A stretch of 64,000 bases of DNA, taken from an uncultured Coriobacteriaceae bacterium. GTDB lineage: Bacteria; Actinomycetota; Coriobacteriia; Coriobacteriales; Eggerthellaceae. This document shows positions 10,257-19,903 of this stretch, in pieces. Location of the stretch: NCBI GenBank assembly GCA_900539675.1, contig UQDJ01000002.1:23780-87779 (forward strand), read 5' to 3'. Each line of letters starts with the position of its first letter. Within the stretch, counting starts at the first letter, position 1. A program made the translations under genes and the position numbers. A model generated the notes under the pieces. The model did not search any database. It was not told where the DNA came from and saw only the letters and a program-made list of their open reading frames with translations.

Positions 10257-10685
10257 ATGTCCACGATCAAATGTGATGTCGTAGCTAAGGACAAGGTGCT
10301 GTTTTCGGGTGAACTTCACTCGGTAATGGTTCCCGGTACTGAAGGCGAACTTGGCATTATGGCCAATCATGAGCCATTCGTTACCGCGCTGTACGATGGC
10401 GTTATCTGGGCTCGCACCGCAGCCGAAGGCGGCACCACGTTGAGTGCGGCTATTATGGGTGGCTATGTCCAGGTTTTGGGCGAACGCGTAATTGTTCTGT
10501 GTGACAAGACGCGCGAAATCAAGCGCATTAACCTTGAAAAGGTTCAGACCGAAATCAAGGATCTGGAAGAGCGCCTGGCTAACCTGAGGGAGGATAGCAT
10601 CATCTCCCGTTCGGTGCTTACTCGGAAACTACGCTGGTGCAAAGTCCAGCTCGCTGCTAAGGAAAAGGAAGATAGGTACGTCTAG
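10257..10685 (+). CDS. atpC: ATP synthase F1 subunit epsilon
   Basis: A 142-residue subunit that couples gamma to the c-ring and can inhibit ATP hydrolysis. The N-terminal beta-sandwich has the family pattern VLFSGELHSVMVPGTEGELG followed by a GGYVQV turn. The C-terminal part is a charged two-helix region. It is the last operon gene, 3 bp after atpD, and is followed by a strong terminator. Confidence 0.93.
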   Translation: MSTIKCDVVAKDKVLFSGELHSVMVPGTEGELGIMANHEPFVTALYDGVIWARTAAEGGTTLSAAIMGGYVQVLGERVIVLCDKTREIKRINLEKVQTEIKDLEERLANLREDSIISRSVLTRKLRWCKVQLAAKEKEDRYV

Positions 10686-10738
10686 GCTTCAATCCACGAT
10701 ACCTCCGGACACCCGTCTTTTATCTACGTATCAGCTTC

Positions 10739-10774
10739 AAACGACCTCTGCCATGTGGCAGGGGTCGTTTTTTT
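10739..10774 (+). terminator. Intrinsic terminator of the atp operon
   Basis: AAACGACCTCTGCC pairs with GGCAGGGGTCGTTT through an ATGT loop (10739-10752 / 10757-10770, one G-T pair). It runs into seven consecutive T residues. This is the clearest classical terminator in the window. Confidence 0.9.
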
Positions 10775-10947
10775 GTGGGTGTTTGCCGATTACAAGGGGA
10801 TACATATTTTGTGTAAAACAACAGGCCGGAGCAAAAATGCCAGAGACGAACAAGCTGTGACTTTGGTTTGAAGTCTTGATCAATTCCTACCAATTCTTGG
10901 TAAAGGTGGCACAATAACTGGGTACGAAAGATTAGGAGACACACTAT

Positions 10948-13900
10948 ATGGCGTTTGTTCATCTACATAACCATACCGAGTATTCCCTCCTGGATGGTGC
11001 CACCCACATTTATGACATGGTGAAGCGCGCAGCTGATTTGGATATGCCAGCGGTTGCTATTACTGATCATGGCGTTATGAGCGGTGTGCCCGAATTGGCT
11101 GAAGCGTGCGATAAGGTGAAGAAGGAAACCGGAAAATGGGTTAAGCCCATTTTTGGCTGCGAAGTGTACTTCACCACCGACAGTGAGCTGAAGCGTGAGC
11201 GTCAAAAGCTTCATCATATGATTCTGTTGGCCAAAAATAACAAGGGGTATCACAACCTGATCAAGCTGGTCAGCGAATCACACGTCGACAACTTCTATCG
11301 CAAGCCTCGTACCACCTTTGAGATGCTGGAAAAGTATTCTGAGGGCATCATTGCGACGAGTGCCTGCATTGCAGGCATTATTCCTCGTTGTATCGATGAT
11401 GGCGATTTTGGTCAGGCTATTGAATGGGCGAAGCGGTTTGCTTCTCTGTATGAGCCGGGCGATTTTTATATCGAACTTCAAAACCAGGGCATTACCACCA
11501 ACGCCGGTATGACCCAGGTTGAAATGAACCATAGGCTCTCCGAGCTGGCCAGCCAGCTGGGTCTGCAGACCATCGCAACGAATGACTTTCATTACCTGTT
11601 GCAGGAAGATGCCGTCGCGCAGGATATCATGTTGTGCATTGGTACCAACTCCACGGTTACCCAAGAAAAGCGCTTCAGATTTCCCAATGATCAGTTCTAT
11701 ATGAAAACTGAAGAGGAAATGCGCGAAGCCATGAAGGATTTTCCTGAAGCGTGCGATAACACCGTTTCGCTGGCAGAAAAATGCAACGTGGAACTGGAGC
11801 GCGATGCAATTTTGCCACGCTTTCCCTTACCGGAAGGCGAAACGGAAGAATCCTACTTTCGCAAGCGCGTGCAGTCGGGCTTGGTACGCCGTTATGGCGA
11901 TCCAATTCCAGAAGAAGTGCAACAGCGTGCTGATTACGAAATGTCCGTTATTATTCAACAGGGCTTCCCGGCATATTTTCTTATCGTTCAGGAATATATC
12001 GACTGGGCACGAAGCCAAGGTATCGGCGTAGGTCCTGGCCGTGGTAGTGCTGCTGGCGCAATCGTTGCCTATGCTATGGGTATTACGGACTTAGATCCAC
12101 TGTCCAATGGTTTGTTGTTTGAACGTTTCCTTTCGCCTGAACGTGTAGAGATGCCCGATATCGACGTCGACTTCGAAGATGAACGCAGGCAGGAAGTTAT
12201 CGAACACATTAAAGATGTGTATGGCGAAGATCATGTGTCGGGCGTAATCACCTTTGGCAAGTTGCAGGCAAAAAATGCTGTGCGCGATGCTGCGCGTGTT
12301 CTTGACTACCCGTATGCGGTAGGCGATAAGGTTGCCAAGCTTATCGGCAATGAACTGGGTATCACCATCGATAAAGCTATGGAGGAAAACCCCGACCTCA
12401 AGAAGGCCTACGACACCGAAGAAGATGTTCACCGCGTTATCGATGCGGCGCGCTCCATTGAAGGCCATGTTCGTGGCGAAGGTGTTCATGCTTGTGCCAC
12501 CATTATTTGCCGCGATCCTATGAGTGATCACGTTCCCATGAAGCGTGATACCAAGGGCGGTGGCATCATCACCCAATACGATGGTCATTACACGCCCGAT
12601 CTAGGCCTGTTGAAGATGGACTTCTTGGGTCTGCGCACCCTAGGTGTACTTTCTCGAGCATGCCGCAATATCAAAAGTCGTTTCGGAATCGATTTGGTGC
12701 CAGAAGAAATACCGACCGACGACGAAAAGGCATTTGAATTGATGCAGGGTGGCAACATGGACGGTCTGTTCCAGGTTGAAAGTGCGCTGTATGTAAGCCT
12801 GTTCAATCGTTTGCCACCAAAGCGCTTTTCTGACATTGTTGCTTCTATTGCATTGAACCGTCCGGGCCCATTGGAATCCGGCATGGTTGATGACTATGTC
12901 AAGGTTGCCAGTGGTAAAACGCCCGTCCATTACTACGATGATCGTCTGCGTCCTATTCTGGAAGAAACCTATGGCACGATGGTATACCAGGAACAGATCA
13001 TGCAGATCTCCATGGTTATGAGTGGCTTTTCTGCTGGTAAGGCAGACAAGCTCCGTAAGGCTATGGGCAAGAAGAAGATTGACGTTATGCGTCAGCTTCA
13101 GGAAGACTGGAACACCGGCGCGGTAGAAAACGGCTTCAGCTTAGAAATTGCTAAGCGCATTTGGGATGACGCTGAAAAGTTCGCTAAGTACGCCTTTAAT
13201 AAATCGCACTCTGCGGCGTATGCCATTTTGGTTATGCGCACCGCTTATCTGAAGGCGCACTATCCCAATGACTATATGGCGGCTGTGCTTTCGTCATATA
13301 TGGGCAACTCAGATCGTCTGATTAAATACATCGCCAGTTGTAATCGTTCGGGCATTCCGGTTTTGCCGCCTGACGTCAATTCGTCCAACCTGGAATTCAC
13401 GCCACTCGATGAAGGGGTGCGTTTTGGCCTGGCGGGCATTCGTGGTGTAGGCGAAAAGGTGGCAGAAAGCATCATCGCTGAACGCGAAAAGAACGGCCCT
13501 TATACATCGCTTCACGATTTCGTGCATCGCGTGGATGCTTCGGCGTATAACCGCAAGACACTCGAAGCTCTGGTGAAATCGGGTGCATTCGATTCGACGG
13601 GATATACCCGCCGACAGCTCATGTTCTTTATTGACGATACGGCACTCTTGGAAAGCGCTGCCAAGCGTCAGAAGGACAAGGACGCCGGCCAGATGGATAT
13701 GTTTAGCATGTTTGCGGAAGTGGATGACTCCTTTAAAGAAGAAGTACCACCGCCTGATGGTATTGAATGGGATAAGCGCACGCTGCTGACGTTTGAAAAG
13801 GACATCTTGAAGATGTACGTATCCGACCATCCGCTGCGTCCGTATGAAAACTATATCCAACGCAACATGAAGTACACCTTGGGTGACTTGATGGATAGGG

Positions 13901-14409
13901 AAGAAGGCATCAAATCAGCCACATTTGCGGGCATGATTTCTGAAGTTACTATGCGCCGCACCAAGCGTGGTACGCTGATGGCAAACTTCACCTTGGAAGA
14001 TACATCAGGTCATGTTGAATGCGTATGCTTCGACTACGAAAAGAACCAGGAAGCTATTCACGAAGACGCTATTGTTACCGTGAAGGGCAAGTTCGAGGTA
14101 TCCGATCGTGGTAACCAGATTCTGGCCTATGAGGTAAAGCTGTTGGAACTTTCCGAGGAGGAGCTTAACGTGGCTCCTGTTCAGATGGAATTGACCATTG
14201 CTACCAATGAACTGAATTCGGTAACCTCCGATAAGCTGATGCGCATACTCAAAACGCATCCCGGCAAAGATCCGGTGGTGTTGTATGTGAACCAGTCGAA
14301 TGGCAAGCGCATGCGTGCTGAACTGCCGCTGACCACCGATGCGCGAGATACGCATCTGAAAGCTCATCTGGCCGATCTGTTTGGCCGACCAGTTTGGAAG
14401 GCTTCGTAA
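10948..14409 (+). CDS. dnaE: DNA polymerase III subunit alpha
   Basis: The replicative polymerase catalytic subunit, 1153 residues. The N-terminal PHP domain keeps the metal motif HLHNHTEYSLLDG, so PHP-based proofreading may be active. Palm motifs include GVGPGRGSAAGAIVAYAMG and PDIDVDFEDERR with catalytic D404 and D406. A consensus-like sliding-clamp motif QMDMF is at 915-919. The C-terminal OB fold begins near ATFAGMISEV. The ATG at 10948 follows TAGGAGA. truA follows without a gap. Confidence 0.97.
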   Translation: MAFVHLHNHTEYSLLDGATHIYDMVKRAADLDMPAVAITDHGVMSGVPELAEACDKVKKETGKWVKPIFGCEVYFTTDSELKRERQKLHHMILLAKNNKGYHNLIKLVSESHVDNFYRKPRTTFEMLEKYSEGIIATSACIAGIIPRCIDDGDFGQAIEWAKRFASLYEPGDFYIELQNQGITTNAGMTQVEMNHRLSELASQLGLQTIATNDFHYLLQEDAVAQDIMLCIGTNSTVTQEKRFRFPNDQFYMKTEEEMREAMKDFPEACDNTVSLAEKCNVELERDAILPRFPLPEGETEESYFRKRVQSGLVRRYGDPIPEEVQQRADYEMSVIIQQGFPAYFLIVQEYIDWARSQGIGVGPGRGSAAGAIVAYAMGITDLDPLSNGLLFERFLSPERVEMPDIDVDFEDERRQEVIEHIKDVYGEDHVSGVITFGKLQAKNAVRDAARVLDYPYAVGDKVAKLIGNELGITIDKAMEENPDLKKAYDTEEDVHRVIDAARSIEGHVRGEGVHACATIICRDPMSDHVPMKRDTKGGGIITQYDGHYTPDLGLLKMDFLGLRTLGVLSRACRNIKSRFGIDLVPEEIPTDDEKAFELMQGGNMDGLFQVESALYVSLFNRLPPKRFSDIVASIALNRPGPLESGMVDDYVKVASGKTPVHYYDDRLRPILEETYGTMVYQEQIMQISMVMSGFSAGKADKLRKAMGKKKIDVMRQLQEDWNTGAVENGFSLEIAKRIWDDAEKFAKYAFNKSHSAAYAILVMRTAYLKAHYPNDYMAAVLSSYMGNSDRLIKYIASCNRSGIPVLPPDVNSSNLEFTPLDEGVRFGLAGIRGVGEKVAESIIAEREKNGPYTSLHDFVHRVDASAYNRKTLEALVKSGAFDSTGYTRRQLMFFIDDTALLESAAKRQKDKDAGQMDMFSMFAEVDDSFKEEVPPPDGIEWDKRTLLTFEKDILKMYVSDHPLRPYENYIQRNMKYTLGDLMDREEGIKSATFAGMISEVTMRRTKRGTLMANFTLEDTSGHVECVCFDYEKNQEAIHEDAIVTVKGKFEVSDRGNQILAYEVKLLELSEEELNVAPVQMELTIATNELNSVTSDKLMRILKTHPGKDPVVLYVNQSNGKRMRAELPLTTDARDTHLKAHLADLFGRPVWKAS

Positions 14410-15378
14410 ATGAATACTTGCTCAAGCGCCCCGCACACCCGGGGCGCTTCTGATCCTGATAATTTAAACAGCAAAGAGGTCCTGTACTGCAATGAGGTAG
14501 CATCTGAGACGCTGCTCGGGGCAAGGCAAGGTGCCTGGGAAACTGACTGCTCCCAGCAAGATGTTGCGGCATCTGCAGCGATTGATATGGTTACGCTTGC
14601 TCTTGAGGTTGCCTACAATGGTAAGCCCTTTTCTGGGTTCGCACGCCAGCCTGGTCAGCTCACGGTGCAAGGAAGCTTAGAAGAAGCCCTGGCGCTCATA
14701 TTCCGCCGTCCCATAGAAACGGTTTGTGCTGGACGTACCGATTCGGGCGTGCATGCGAAAGGCCAACTGGTCAGCTTTCAGGTCCAGCGTGCAGAGTGGG
14801 AAGAACGCAGCGACTATAAACTGTTGCGTTCGCTTAATGCGCTTACCCATGAAGATATTTCGGTACGCGCCATCAGTGAGCGTGCGCTTGATTTTTCGGC
14901 ACGCTTCTCTGCTACGATGCGCGAATATCGTTACTTCATCTGCACCGATGCCGCAGCCCCTTTGCTGATGAAAAATTTCTGTTGGCATGTGGCAAAGCCC
15001 TTAGATATCGCGGCTATGCGTGAAGCGGCAGCGTATCTTATAGGCGAGCACGATTTTAAGAGCTTTTGTTTGGCGGTTTCTGCTGAAGGCAAATCGACCA
15101 TGCGCAATGTATTCAGCATAACCGTTGAGCCAGATGCGCTGTGGGATGAAAACCTCATCGTGATTACGGTAAAGGGCAATGCATTTTTACATTCCATGGT
15201 CCGAACGATCGTGGGCACGCTGGTGGCTGTAGGTCGCAATCAACGTAAGCCCGAATGGGTTAAAGACGTACTTGCTGCGCGCAATCGCAGCGCCGCAGGT
15301 GAAAACGCACCAGCTCAGGGGCTGGTGTTTTGGCGTGTGAGCTATGAGGGCACGCGTGTGCACGACCCACGTGCATAA
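14410..15378 (+). CDS. truA: tRNA pseudouridine(38-40) synthase, start uncertain
   Basis: TruA converts U38-U40 in tRNA anticodon arms to pseudouridine. The catalytic Asp is in the AGRTDSGVHAKGQ motif, with ARFSATMREYRY and FLHSMVRTIVGTLV downstream. The reading frame is open from ATG 14410, directly after the dnaE stop and 8 nt after GGAAGG. However, the TruA fold only begins at MVTLALEVAYNGKPF, the in-frame ATG at 14587. The intervening 59 residues have no TruA character and include a hairpin at 14424-14449. A 263-residue protein from 14587 matches the family length better, but that ATG lacks a visible ribosome binding site. Confidence 0.9.
   Translation: MNTCSSAPHTRGASDPDNLNSKEVLYCNEVASETLLGARQGAWETDCSQQDVAASAAIDMVTLALEVAYNGKPFSGFARQPGQLTVQGSLEEALALIFRRPIETVCAGRTDSGVHAKGQLVSFQVQRAEWEERSDYKLLRSLNALTHEDISVRAISERALDFSARFSATMREYRYFICTDAAAPLLMKNFCWHVAKPLDIAAMREAAAYLIGEHDFKSFCLAVSAEGKSTMRNVFSITVEPDALWDENLIVITVKGNAFLHSMVRTIVGTLVAVGRNQRKPEWVKDVLAARNRSAAGENAPAQGLVFWRVSYEGTRVHDPRA
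14424..14449 (+). terminator. GC-rich 10-bp hairpin at the dnaE/truA junction
   Basis: AAGCGCCCCG (14424-14433) pairs perfectly with CGGGGCGCTT (14440-14449) around CACACC. The T content after it is weak (CTGATCCTGAT). It probably terminates or attenuates transcription after dnaE, and it lies inside the upstream extension of the truA frame. Confidence 0.5.
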
Positions 15379-15465
15379 TAGGAAGCTAGGGCATATGCGT
15401 GCACACTTCGCGTGAGCATGGCCCGCACGAAGCGTGCACATGCGCATCCAAATAGCGCCAAGGAA

Positions 15466-16371
15466 TTAGGACACCTTATCCAGATCGGCAGTCTTCTGCT
15501 TAAAAAGATGACCGCTTTCATTGCGCAAAAACTCGAAGAAAGTGAGGGCGGCAGGTGATGGCGTGCTGCCCTCAGGTAACAGTGCATAGATATTGCGATA
15601 ACGCTTGACATCGGCAATAGGCTTTATGGCTAACCCTTTGGGGTTATCAAGCCAAGAATGTTCCGGCACAATGGTGTATCCCAGACCAGCGCGCACCAAG
15701 TTCAGCACTTCGCTGTACAGCTGCACCTCGCTTACCACGTGAGGGAAGTAGCCGACTTCATTGAACATGCTCATTACGGTATCCTGCATTGCGCCGGGGC
15801 CGGTCATGATAAACATTTCTGATTTTAAATCACGCAGATTGATTTCAGGCCGCTTTGCCAATTTGCAGTCGGCAGAAAAGGCTACCATGAAGCGCTCGTG
15901 CAGTATTTTGATGGTACGGCCATCGTCGGGCAGCTCCTTTTCTGTGCCAAGAAATTCAATGTCGGGAAGCGAATGCTTGAAGGTGAGCGATCCTTTAAAG
16001 CCAATGCGCAGCATGGTTTCGGGATGAAGCTTGCGATAGGTGCGAATGAATTGTTCGCCCACCTTACCCAAGGTCATATTGGTAGCGCATTTAACAATCT
16101 TTTGCTGCTGATTTAAATTGTGCGTGATGGTAGATTTCGCATTGTTGATCAGTGCGAATGCCATGCGGACCTGGCTTTCCATGTAACGCCCATTGTGATT
16201 TAAGCGTAAACGTCCACGATCTCGATCAAACAGACAAAATCCCAACTCCCGTTCCAAATCACGCAGTGCCACGCTCAGCGCAGACTGCGATACATGTAGT
16301 TCCTGCGATGCCTTTACGATGCTTTGTTTTTCGGCAATCACCAGGAAGTAGTTCAACTGATGAAATTCCAT
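15466..16371 (-). CDS. LysR-family transcriptional regulator
   Basis: A 301-residue protein with the LysR N-terminal winged HTH (FHQLNYFLVIAEKQSIVKASQEL, described in pieces, then SQSALSVALRDLERELG at about 29-43) and a periplasmic-binding-like effector domain from about residue 90. The ATG at 16371 is preferred over an upstream TTG at 16401 because the HTH begins right there and a GGGGGT stretch precedes it. It is divergently oriented to the large surface MBL-fold gene at 16555, so control of that gene is likely by family precedent. The inducer is unknown. Confidence 0.88.
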   Translation of the reverse strand: MEFHQLNYFLVIAEKQSIVKASQELHVSQSALSVALRDLERELGFCLFDRDRGRLRLNHNGRYMESQVRMAFALINNAKSTITHNLNQQQKIVKCATNMTLGKVGEQFIRTYRKLHPETMLRIGFKGSLTFKHSLPDIEFLGTEKELPDDGRTIKILHERFMVAFSADCKLAKRPEINLRDLKSEMFIMTGPGAMQDTVMSMFNEVGYFPHVVSEVQLYSEVLNLVRAGLGYTIVPEHSWLDNPKGLAIKPIADVKRYRNIYALLPEGSTPSPAALTFFEFLRNESGHLFKQKTADLDKVS

Positions 16372-16435
16372 ATGCAGACCCCCAGTGCATATTTCCCCCA
16401 AACAACCATTACATACGAATTTCAGACTTCCCAGA

Positions 16436-16500
16436 TTAGAAATTTGCTAACGGTCGTTCGCTATTTACTAATCCTAGCTTTGTGAACACGTTCATACAAT
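16436..16500 (+). promoter_or_regulatory. LysR-type binding site and promoter for the MBL surface protein
   Basis: TTAG-N7-CTAA (16436-16450) contains the LysR T-N11-A core. A second inverted repeat TGAAC-AC-GTTCA (16483-16494) directly abuts a TACAAT -10 (16495-16500), and no good -35 is visible. This layout, a distal recognition site plus a site next to the -10, is typical of a LysR-activated divergent promoter. Confidence 0.5.
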
Positions 16501-16554
16501 AGGACTAGGCGTTTTGTCGAAAAGGGGATTCGACAGCGAAAGAGGGTGATTGCA

Positions 16555-19308
16555 ATGCAAGAAGGCGAGAAAAAGGATGTAACCGAAAAGGAATCCACGC
16601 AGACTGCACAGTCAGCACAGAGTGTTGATGATGCTGCCACGAAACAAGCCGTGGATACACCGTCGGGTTCCGGAGGGGAAAGTGCCCTGCAAGGTGGAAA
16701 GCATAAGCTATTTCCACATGGCATCGATCGCCGTAGCTTGATTGCAGGCATTATTGGTGGCGCAGTGGGTATGGGGATTATCTCACTTCTGCCACGTGGT
16801 GTCGTAGCGGTTTCCAGCGCGGTGGCTGGTGGTGATGGCATTTTTATCGAAAATGCTAACACCAACATGACCAACCAAACGTATAACATGGAATTCGTGC
16901 AGCCGGTCAAGTTGATCGTAAAAAAGGATGGTGAAATCCAAACCGAAGGCACGTGGCGCTCAAGCAATAAGCATCTGGTTTCGGTGGATTCAAGTGGTAC
17001 GGCTATCATGCGTGATGGCGTTGGTGGACATGATGTTGATGTGTCGTGGTCGTTAGGGGATACCACGTATACGATCACGTTCTATACCACGCAAACCGCA
17101 GGTCCTCATGCCATTCAAGTGGATTCGCCCATGACCCGCGGTGCGTTCATGATCCGCTTGGCAAAGTACTTCAACTGGCCGCATTACAACGCAGTTATGG
17201 ATGATGGCGTTGATATTGACGATAACGGTGAGGTTATGGATACCGAGCGTGTCCGCAATTACTTCGACGTTACGGGCGACAACGATTACGTAAAGCCCAT
17301 TGAATCGGCATTGGATATGGGCGTTTTGCATGCGGAAAGCTCGACCGATCTGTTCTATCCACTTTCTCCAATGACCAGGCAGGATGCTGCAGTTATCATT
17401 GTGAGCGCCTTCAAGATGGAACCGGTAAAGGAAGATTTTCTTGCGAAGTTTAGCGATGCCGATCAGATTTCTGATGAGTGCCGTGAAGCGCTGAATACGT
17501 TGGTGGCTCGCAACTTCATGCGTGGCCGTACCAACACCACAATCAATCCGCAGGATGGCATCACCGATACCGAAGCGCGCATCATTATTGAATCTATCGA
17601 TAGCCGCGTGGTATGTCCGGTGTGGTCTATGCCGGTTAGCAACCGCAAGTTTGTACGTTGCCGTCCAGAGTGGATGACCTCCACTCCTGAAGCAACGGTT
17701 AAGTGGCGCGTCAAGATTGATAAGTACTCCAATCCTGAAATGAAGGGCTTGTTCGTACAGGATCGCGGCGTTGGAGCGTATGTCGGTACGGGCTGGAGCG
17801 ATTGGTTCGAATATATTCCAGGTTATTCCACCGATCCGATGTTCGGCTTGAACAACAACACCGACCTGCCCTATGACGACATTTGGTTTGTGGCAGACGT
17901 TGAAGCGTATGCCGAAAAAGAAGGCTTGGAAACCTCTCCAGTAAGCAAGTTCATGTGGAGAATTGAACGTCCAGCATGGCATGATTTTGCCCATGATGTC
18001 TTACATGAAGGTGGCGATGGTTTCCCGACGGTGCATCGCTACTTCGACAACTTCCAGGCAGCCGCTTACTACATCGAAGGTCCTGATCGTGGCATTCTAT
18101 TCGATGGTCTGATGCCCACCAATACCACCACCACGCTTATTGATCGCGTCAAGGAAGTGGCAACAAAGCCGTTCAGCTTTGTTTTGGGTCACAACCATGG
18201 CGATCATAGCGGTGCTATGCCAGCTGCATTTGAGCAGGGGCTAGATGTCTATATGTGCGATCGTACGTTCCCGCTCGATAAGCCCTACAAGATTCAGGTA
18301 TTTAACAAGAAGTACACCAGCGCGAACAAGGTAATTGATGAAGAACACACCGGATACTACACCGGCGATAAGGTTCACCTGATCGACGAAGGCTATGAAT
18401 TTGATCTGGGTGGCGGAATTACATTCGAAGTGGTCCATCTGCCAGGACATGAGGACTCTTCCATTCTTTTGTATAGCCGCGATACGGGTCTTTTGTTCTC
18501 GTCGGATATTTACGCAGTTAATCGCTACTGGGTTGCTGACCAGTTTGCTGCAAAGGGAGTAAAGCAAGACCTGCTCTTGTCACTCCACCAGCAGCTGATG
18601 GATATCTATACCAAGGATGGCGCCAGCGTCAAGGAGCTCTACACGGGTCATAATCGTATTGGCATGGGCGGCGACTATCTGATTATTTGGGAACAGTGCT
18701 TGCAGAAGTTGGTGAACTACGGCCCCGATGCGGTATCGCATGATCGCCGCGGTGATGGCGCAATCGTTGTTACCGACGGTCATCAGTATGAAACCATGAA
18801 CTGGACCAGTTTCGGCGAAAATGGCAAGCAGGTAGTTGCTGAATATACCGGTCAATACGATGGTAAGAAGTTCTATCGTATTGAAATTGACGAAACGGGC
18901 AAGGACGAAAAGGCACCTCTTGTTGAAAGCAACCTGTATTTCGACTACAAGACGAACGCCAACTTGAGCAACATCACCTTCTTTGATGCCGAGCTTGTTG
19001 GCCATGATTTCAAGTACAAGATGGGTTTTGATACGGTTGACGATAAGACTGAAGATGGCCGCCTGAAGTACGCAATCGAAAACAAGTTTGTTCCGTATGA
19101 ATATGACTACGAAGTCAAAACGAGCAACTCCGAATGCACGTTTACGCCGGTTGCTATGTCGGATCGCATTGCGGGCATGACGGTCAATGGTCAGGCAGCA
19201 TCGAGCCGTTGTCCTGTCACGGTGAAGACTTCCTCTCCGGCAAAGATTGAAATCACCGGGCCTGATGGTCAGACCAAGCAGACCTACACGTTGACATTTA
19301 TAAAGTAG
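16555..19308 (+). CDS. Large Tat-type, SLH-containing MBL-fold surface hydrolase
   Basis: A 917-residue protein. A polar N-terminal 58 residues precedes RRSLIAG (twin Arg at 59-60) and a hydrophobic stretch to about residue 90, consistent with Tat export or a membrane anchor. An Ig-like region follows. Residues about 193-350 resemble three S-layer-homology repeats (MTRGAF..., LSPMTRQDAAVII, NPQDGITDTEARIII). The metallo-beta-lactamase core has HNHGDH at 546-551, HLPGHEDSS with H632, D651 and H699. The C-terminus (from about 860) looks like a beta-sandwich carbohydrate or cadherin-like module. ATG 16555 is chosen with AGAGGG 8 nt upstream. The substrate is unknown. A divergent LysR gene adjoins. 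Confidence 0.8.
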   Translation: MQEGEKKDVTEKESTQTAQSAQSVDDAATKQAVDTPSGSGGESALQGGKHKLFPHGIDRRSLIAGIIGGAVGMGIISLLPRGVVAVSSAVAGGDGIFIENANTNMTNQTYNMEFVQPVKLIVKKDGEIQTEGTWRSSNKHLVSVDSSGTAIMRDGVGGHDVDVSWSLGDTTYTITFYTTQTAGPHAIQVDSPMTRGAFMIRLAKYFNWPHYNAVMDDGVDIDDNGEVMDTERVRNYFDVTGDNDYVKPIESALDMGVLHAESSTDLFYPLSPMTRQDAAVIIVSAFKMEPVKEDFLAKFSDADQISDECREALNTLVARNFMRGRTNTTINPQDGITDTEARIIIESIDSRVVCPVWSMPVSNRKFVRCRPEWMTSTPEATVKWRVKIDKYSNPEMKGLFVQDRGVGAYVGTGWSDWFEYIPGYSTDPMFGLNNNTDLPYDDIWFVADVEAYAEKEGLETSPVSKFMWRIERPAWHDFAHDVLHEGGDGFPTVHRYFDNFQAAAYYIEGPDRGILFDGLMPTNTTTTLIDRVKEVATKPFSFVLGHNHGDHSGAMPAAFEQGLDVYMCDRTFPLDKPYKIQVFNKKYTSANKVIDEEHTGYYTGDKVHLIDEGYEFDLGGGITFEVVHLPGHEDSSILLYSRDTGLLFSSDIYAVNRYWVADQFAAKGVKQDLLLSLHQQLMDIYTKDGASVKELYTGHNRIGMGGDYLIIWEQCLQKLVNYGPDAVSHDRRGDGAIVVTDGHQYETMNWTSFGENGKQVVAEYTGQYDGKKFYRIEIDETGKDEKAPLVESNLYFDYKTNANLSNITFFDAELVGHDFKYKMGFDTVDDKTEDGRLKYAIENKFVPYEYDYEVKTSNSECTFTPVAMSDRIAGMTVNGQAASSRCPVTVKTSSPAKIEITGPDGQTKQTYTLTFIK

Positions 19309-19504
19309 GCACACAATGAGTGGGGACAAGGAGGCCTGCTATACGAGTGATAGTAAGGCTGCACGAAGCAGAACATTTTACGGTGTGACACGCCATGCGC
19401 ACGAGGTGCAAGAAAAGCGGACTTTCGCAGACACGTGCCTCACCTTACACGACAAAGATCTAACGCTCAGATTCTGTGCACGTAAAACCTCTTGAGCGTA
19501 TCTT

Positions 19505-19536
19505 CAGAAAAGGCAGCCCACTAGCTGCCTTTTCTG
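19505..19536 (+). terminator. 13-bp hairpin after the MBL surface gene
   Basis: CAGAAAAGGCAGC (19505-19517) pairs perfectly with GCTGCCTTTTCTG (19524-19536), loop CCACTA. The stem's own TTTTCT supplies the U-rich side. It is about 200 nt downstream of the stop codon. The 19309-19504 stretch before it shows no gene. Confidence 0.65.
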
Positions 19537-19903
19537 GTCTTGTGGGAATCTGATCGCATCAGAGATGCAAAATGTGTAGTGTAACAGAGATAAAAACTGC
19601 CGCCTGTCTTCGTTGCCTGTCCGTTACTCGGCATTTTTGCTGATGCAGACGAGATATTTTTAAAGGCAGGAAACTAATTTGCTATAGTAAAGCGTTATGT
19701 GAGATACCCAAACTGCACATCAAGGCTGGTGAATATCTCAGCACGCACGAAACGCCATTTACGGATGAAAGCTCCTTGACGGATGCATCCTTAGCACGTA
19801 GAGGCAAGTCGTTTTGGCGCGGTGTTAGTAGCTGTGAAAGTCTTTGTGCGCCGTTTGTGTTTCTTGAATACTCAAACCCCTCGAGTAGAAAAGAAAGAGA
19901 ACT
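19537..19903 (+). other. Long non-coding leader before the NSS transporter
   Basis: There is no gene here. A TATAGT at 19683-19688 may be a -10, which would give a 5' leader of about 200 nt. Within it GAGATA (19702-19707) and TATCTC (19734-19739) can pair around a 26-nt internal segment. I recognise no T-box (the GGGTGG-type core is absent) and no known riboswitch motif, but the length suggests regulation of the transporter mRNA. Confidence 0.35.

Noticed and set aside
17053..17994. 313-codon minus-strand open frame opposite the MBL surface protein
   Set aside because: No recognisable domain, no ribosome binding site, and the plus-strand frame is continuous with MBL and SLH-like motifs.
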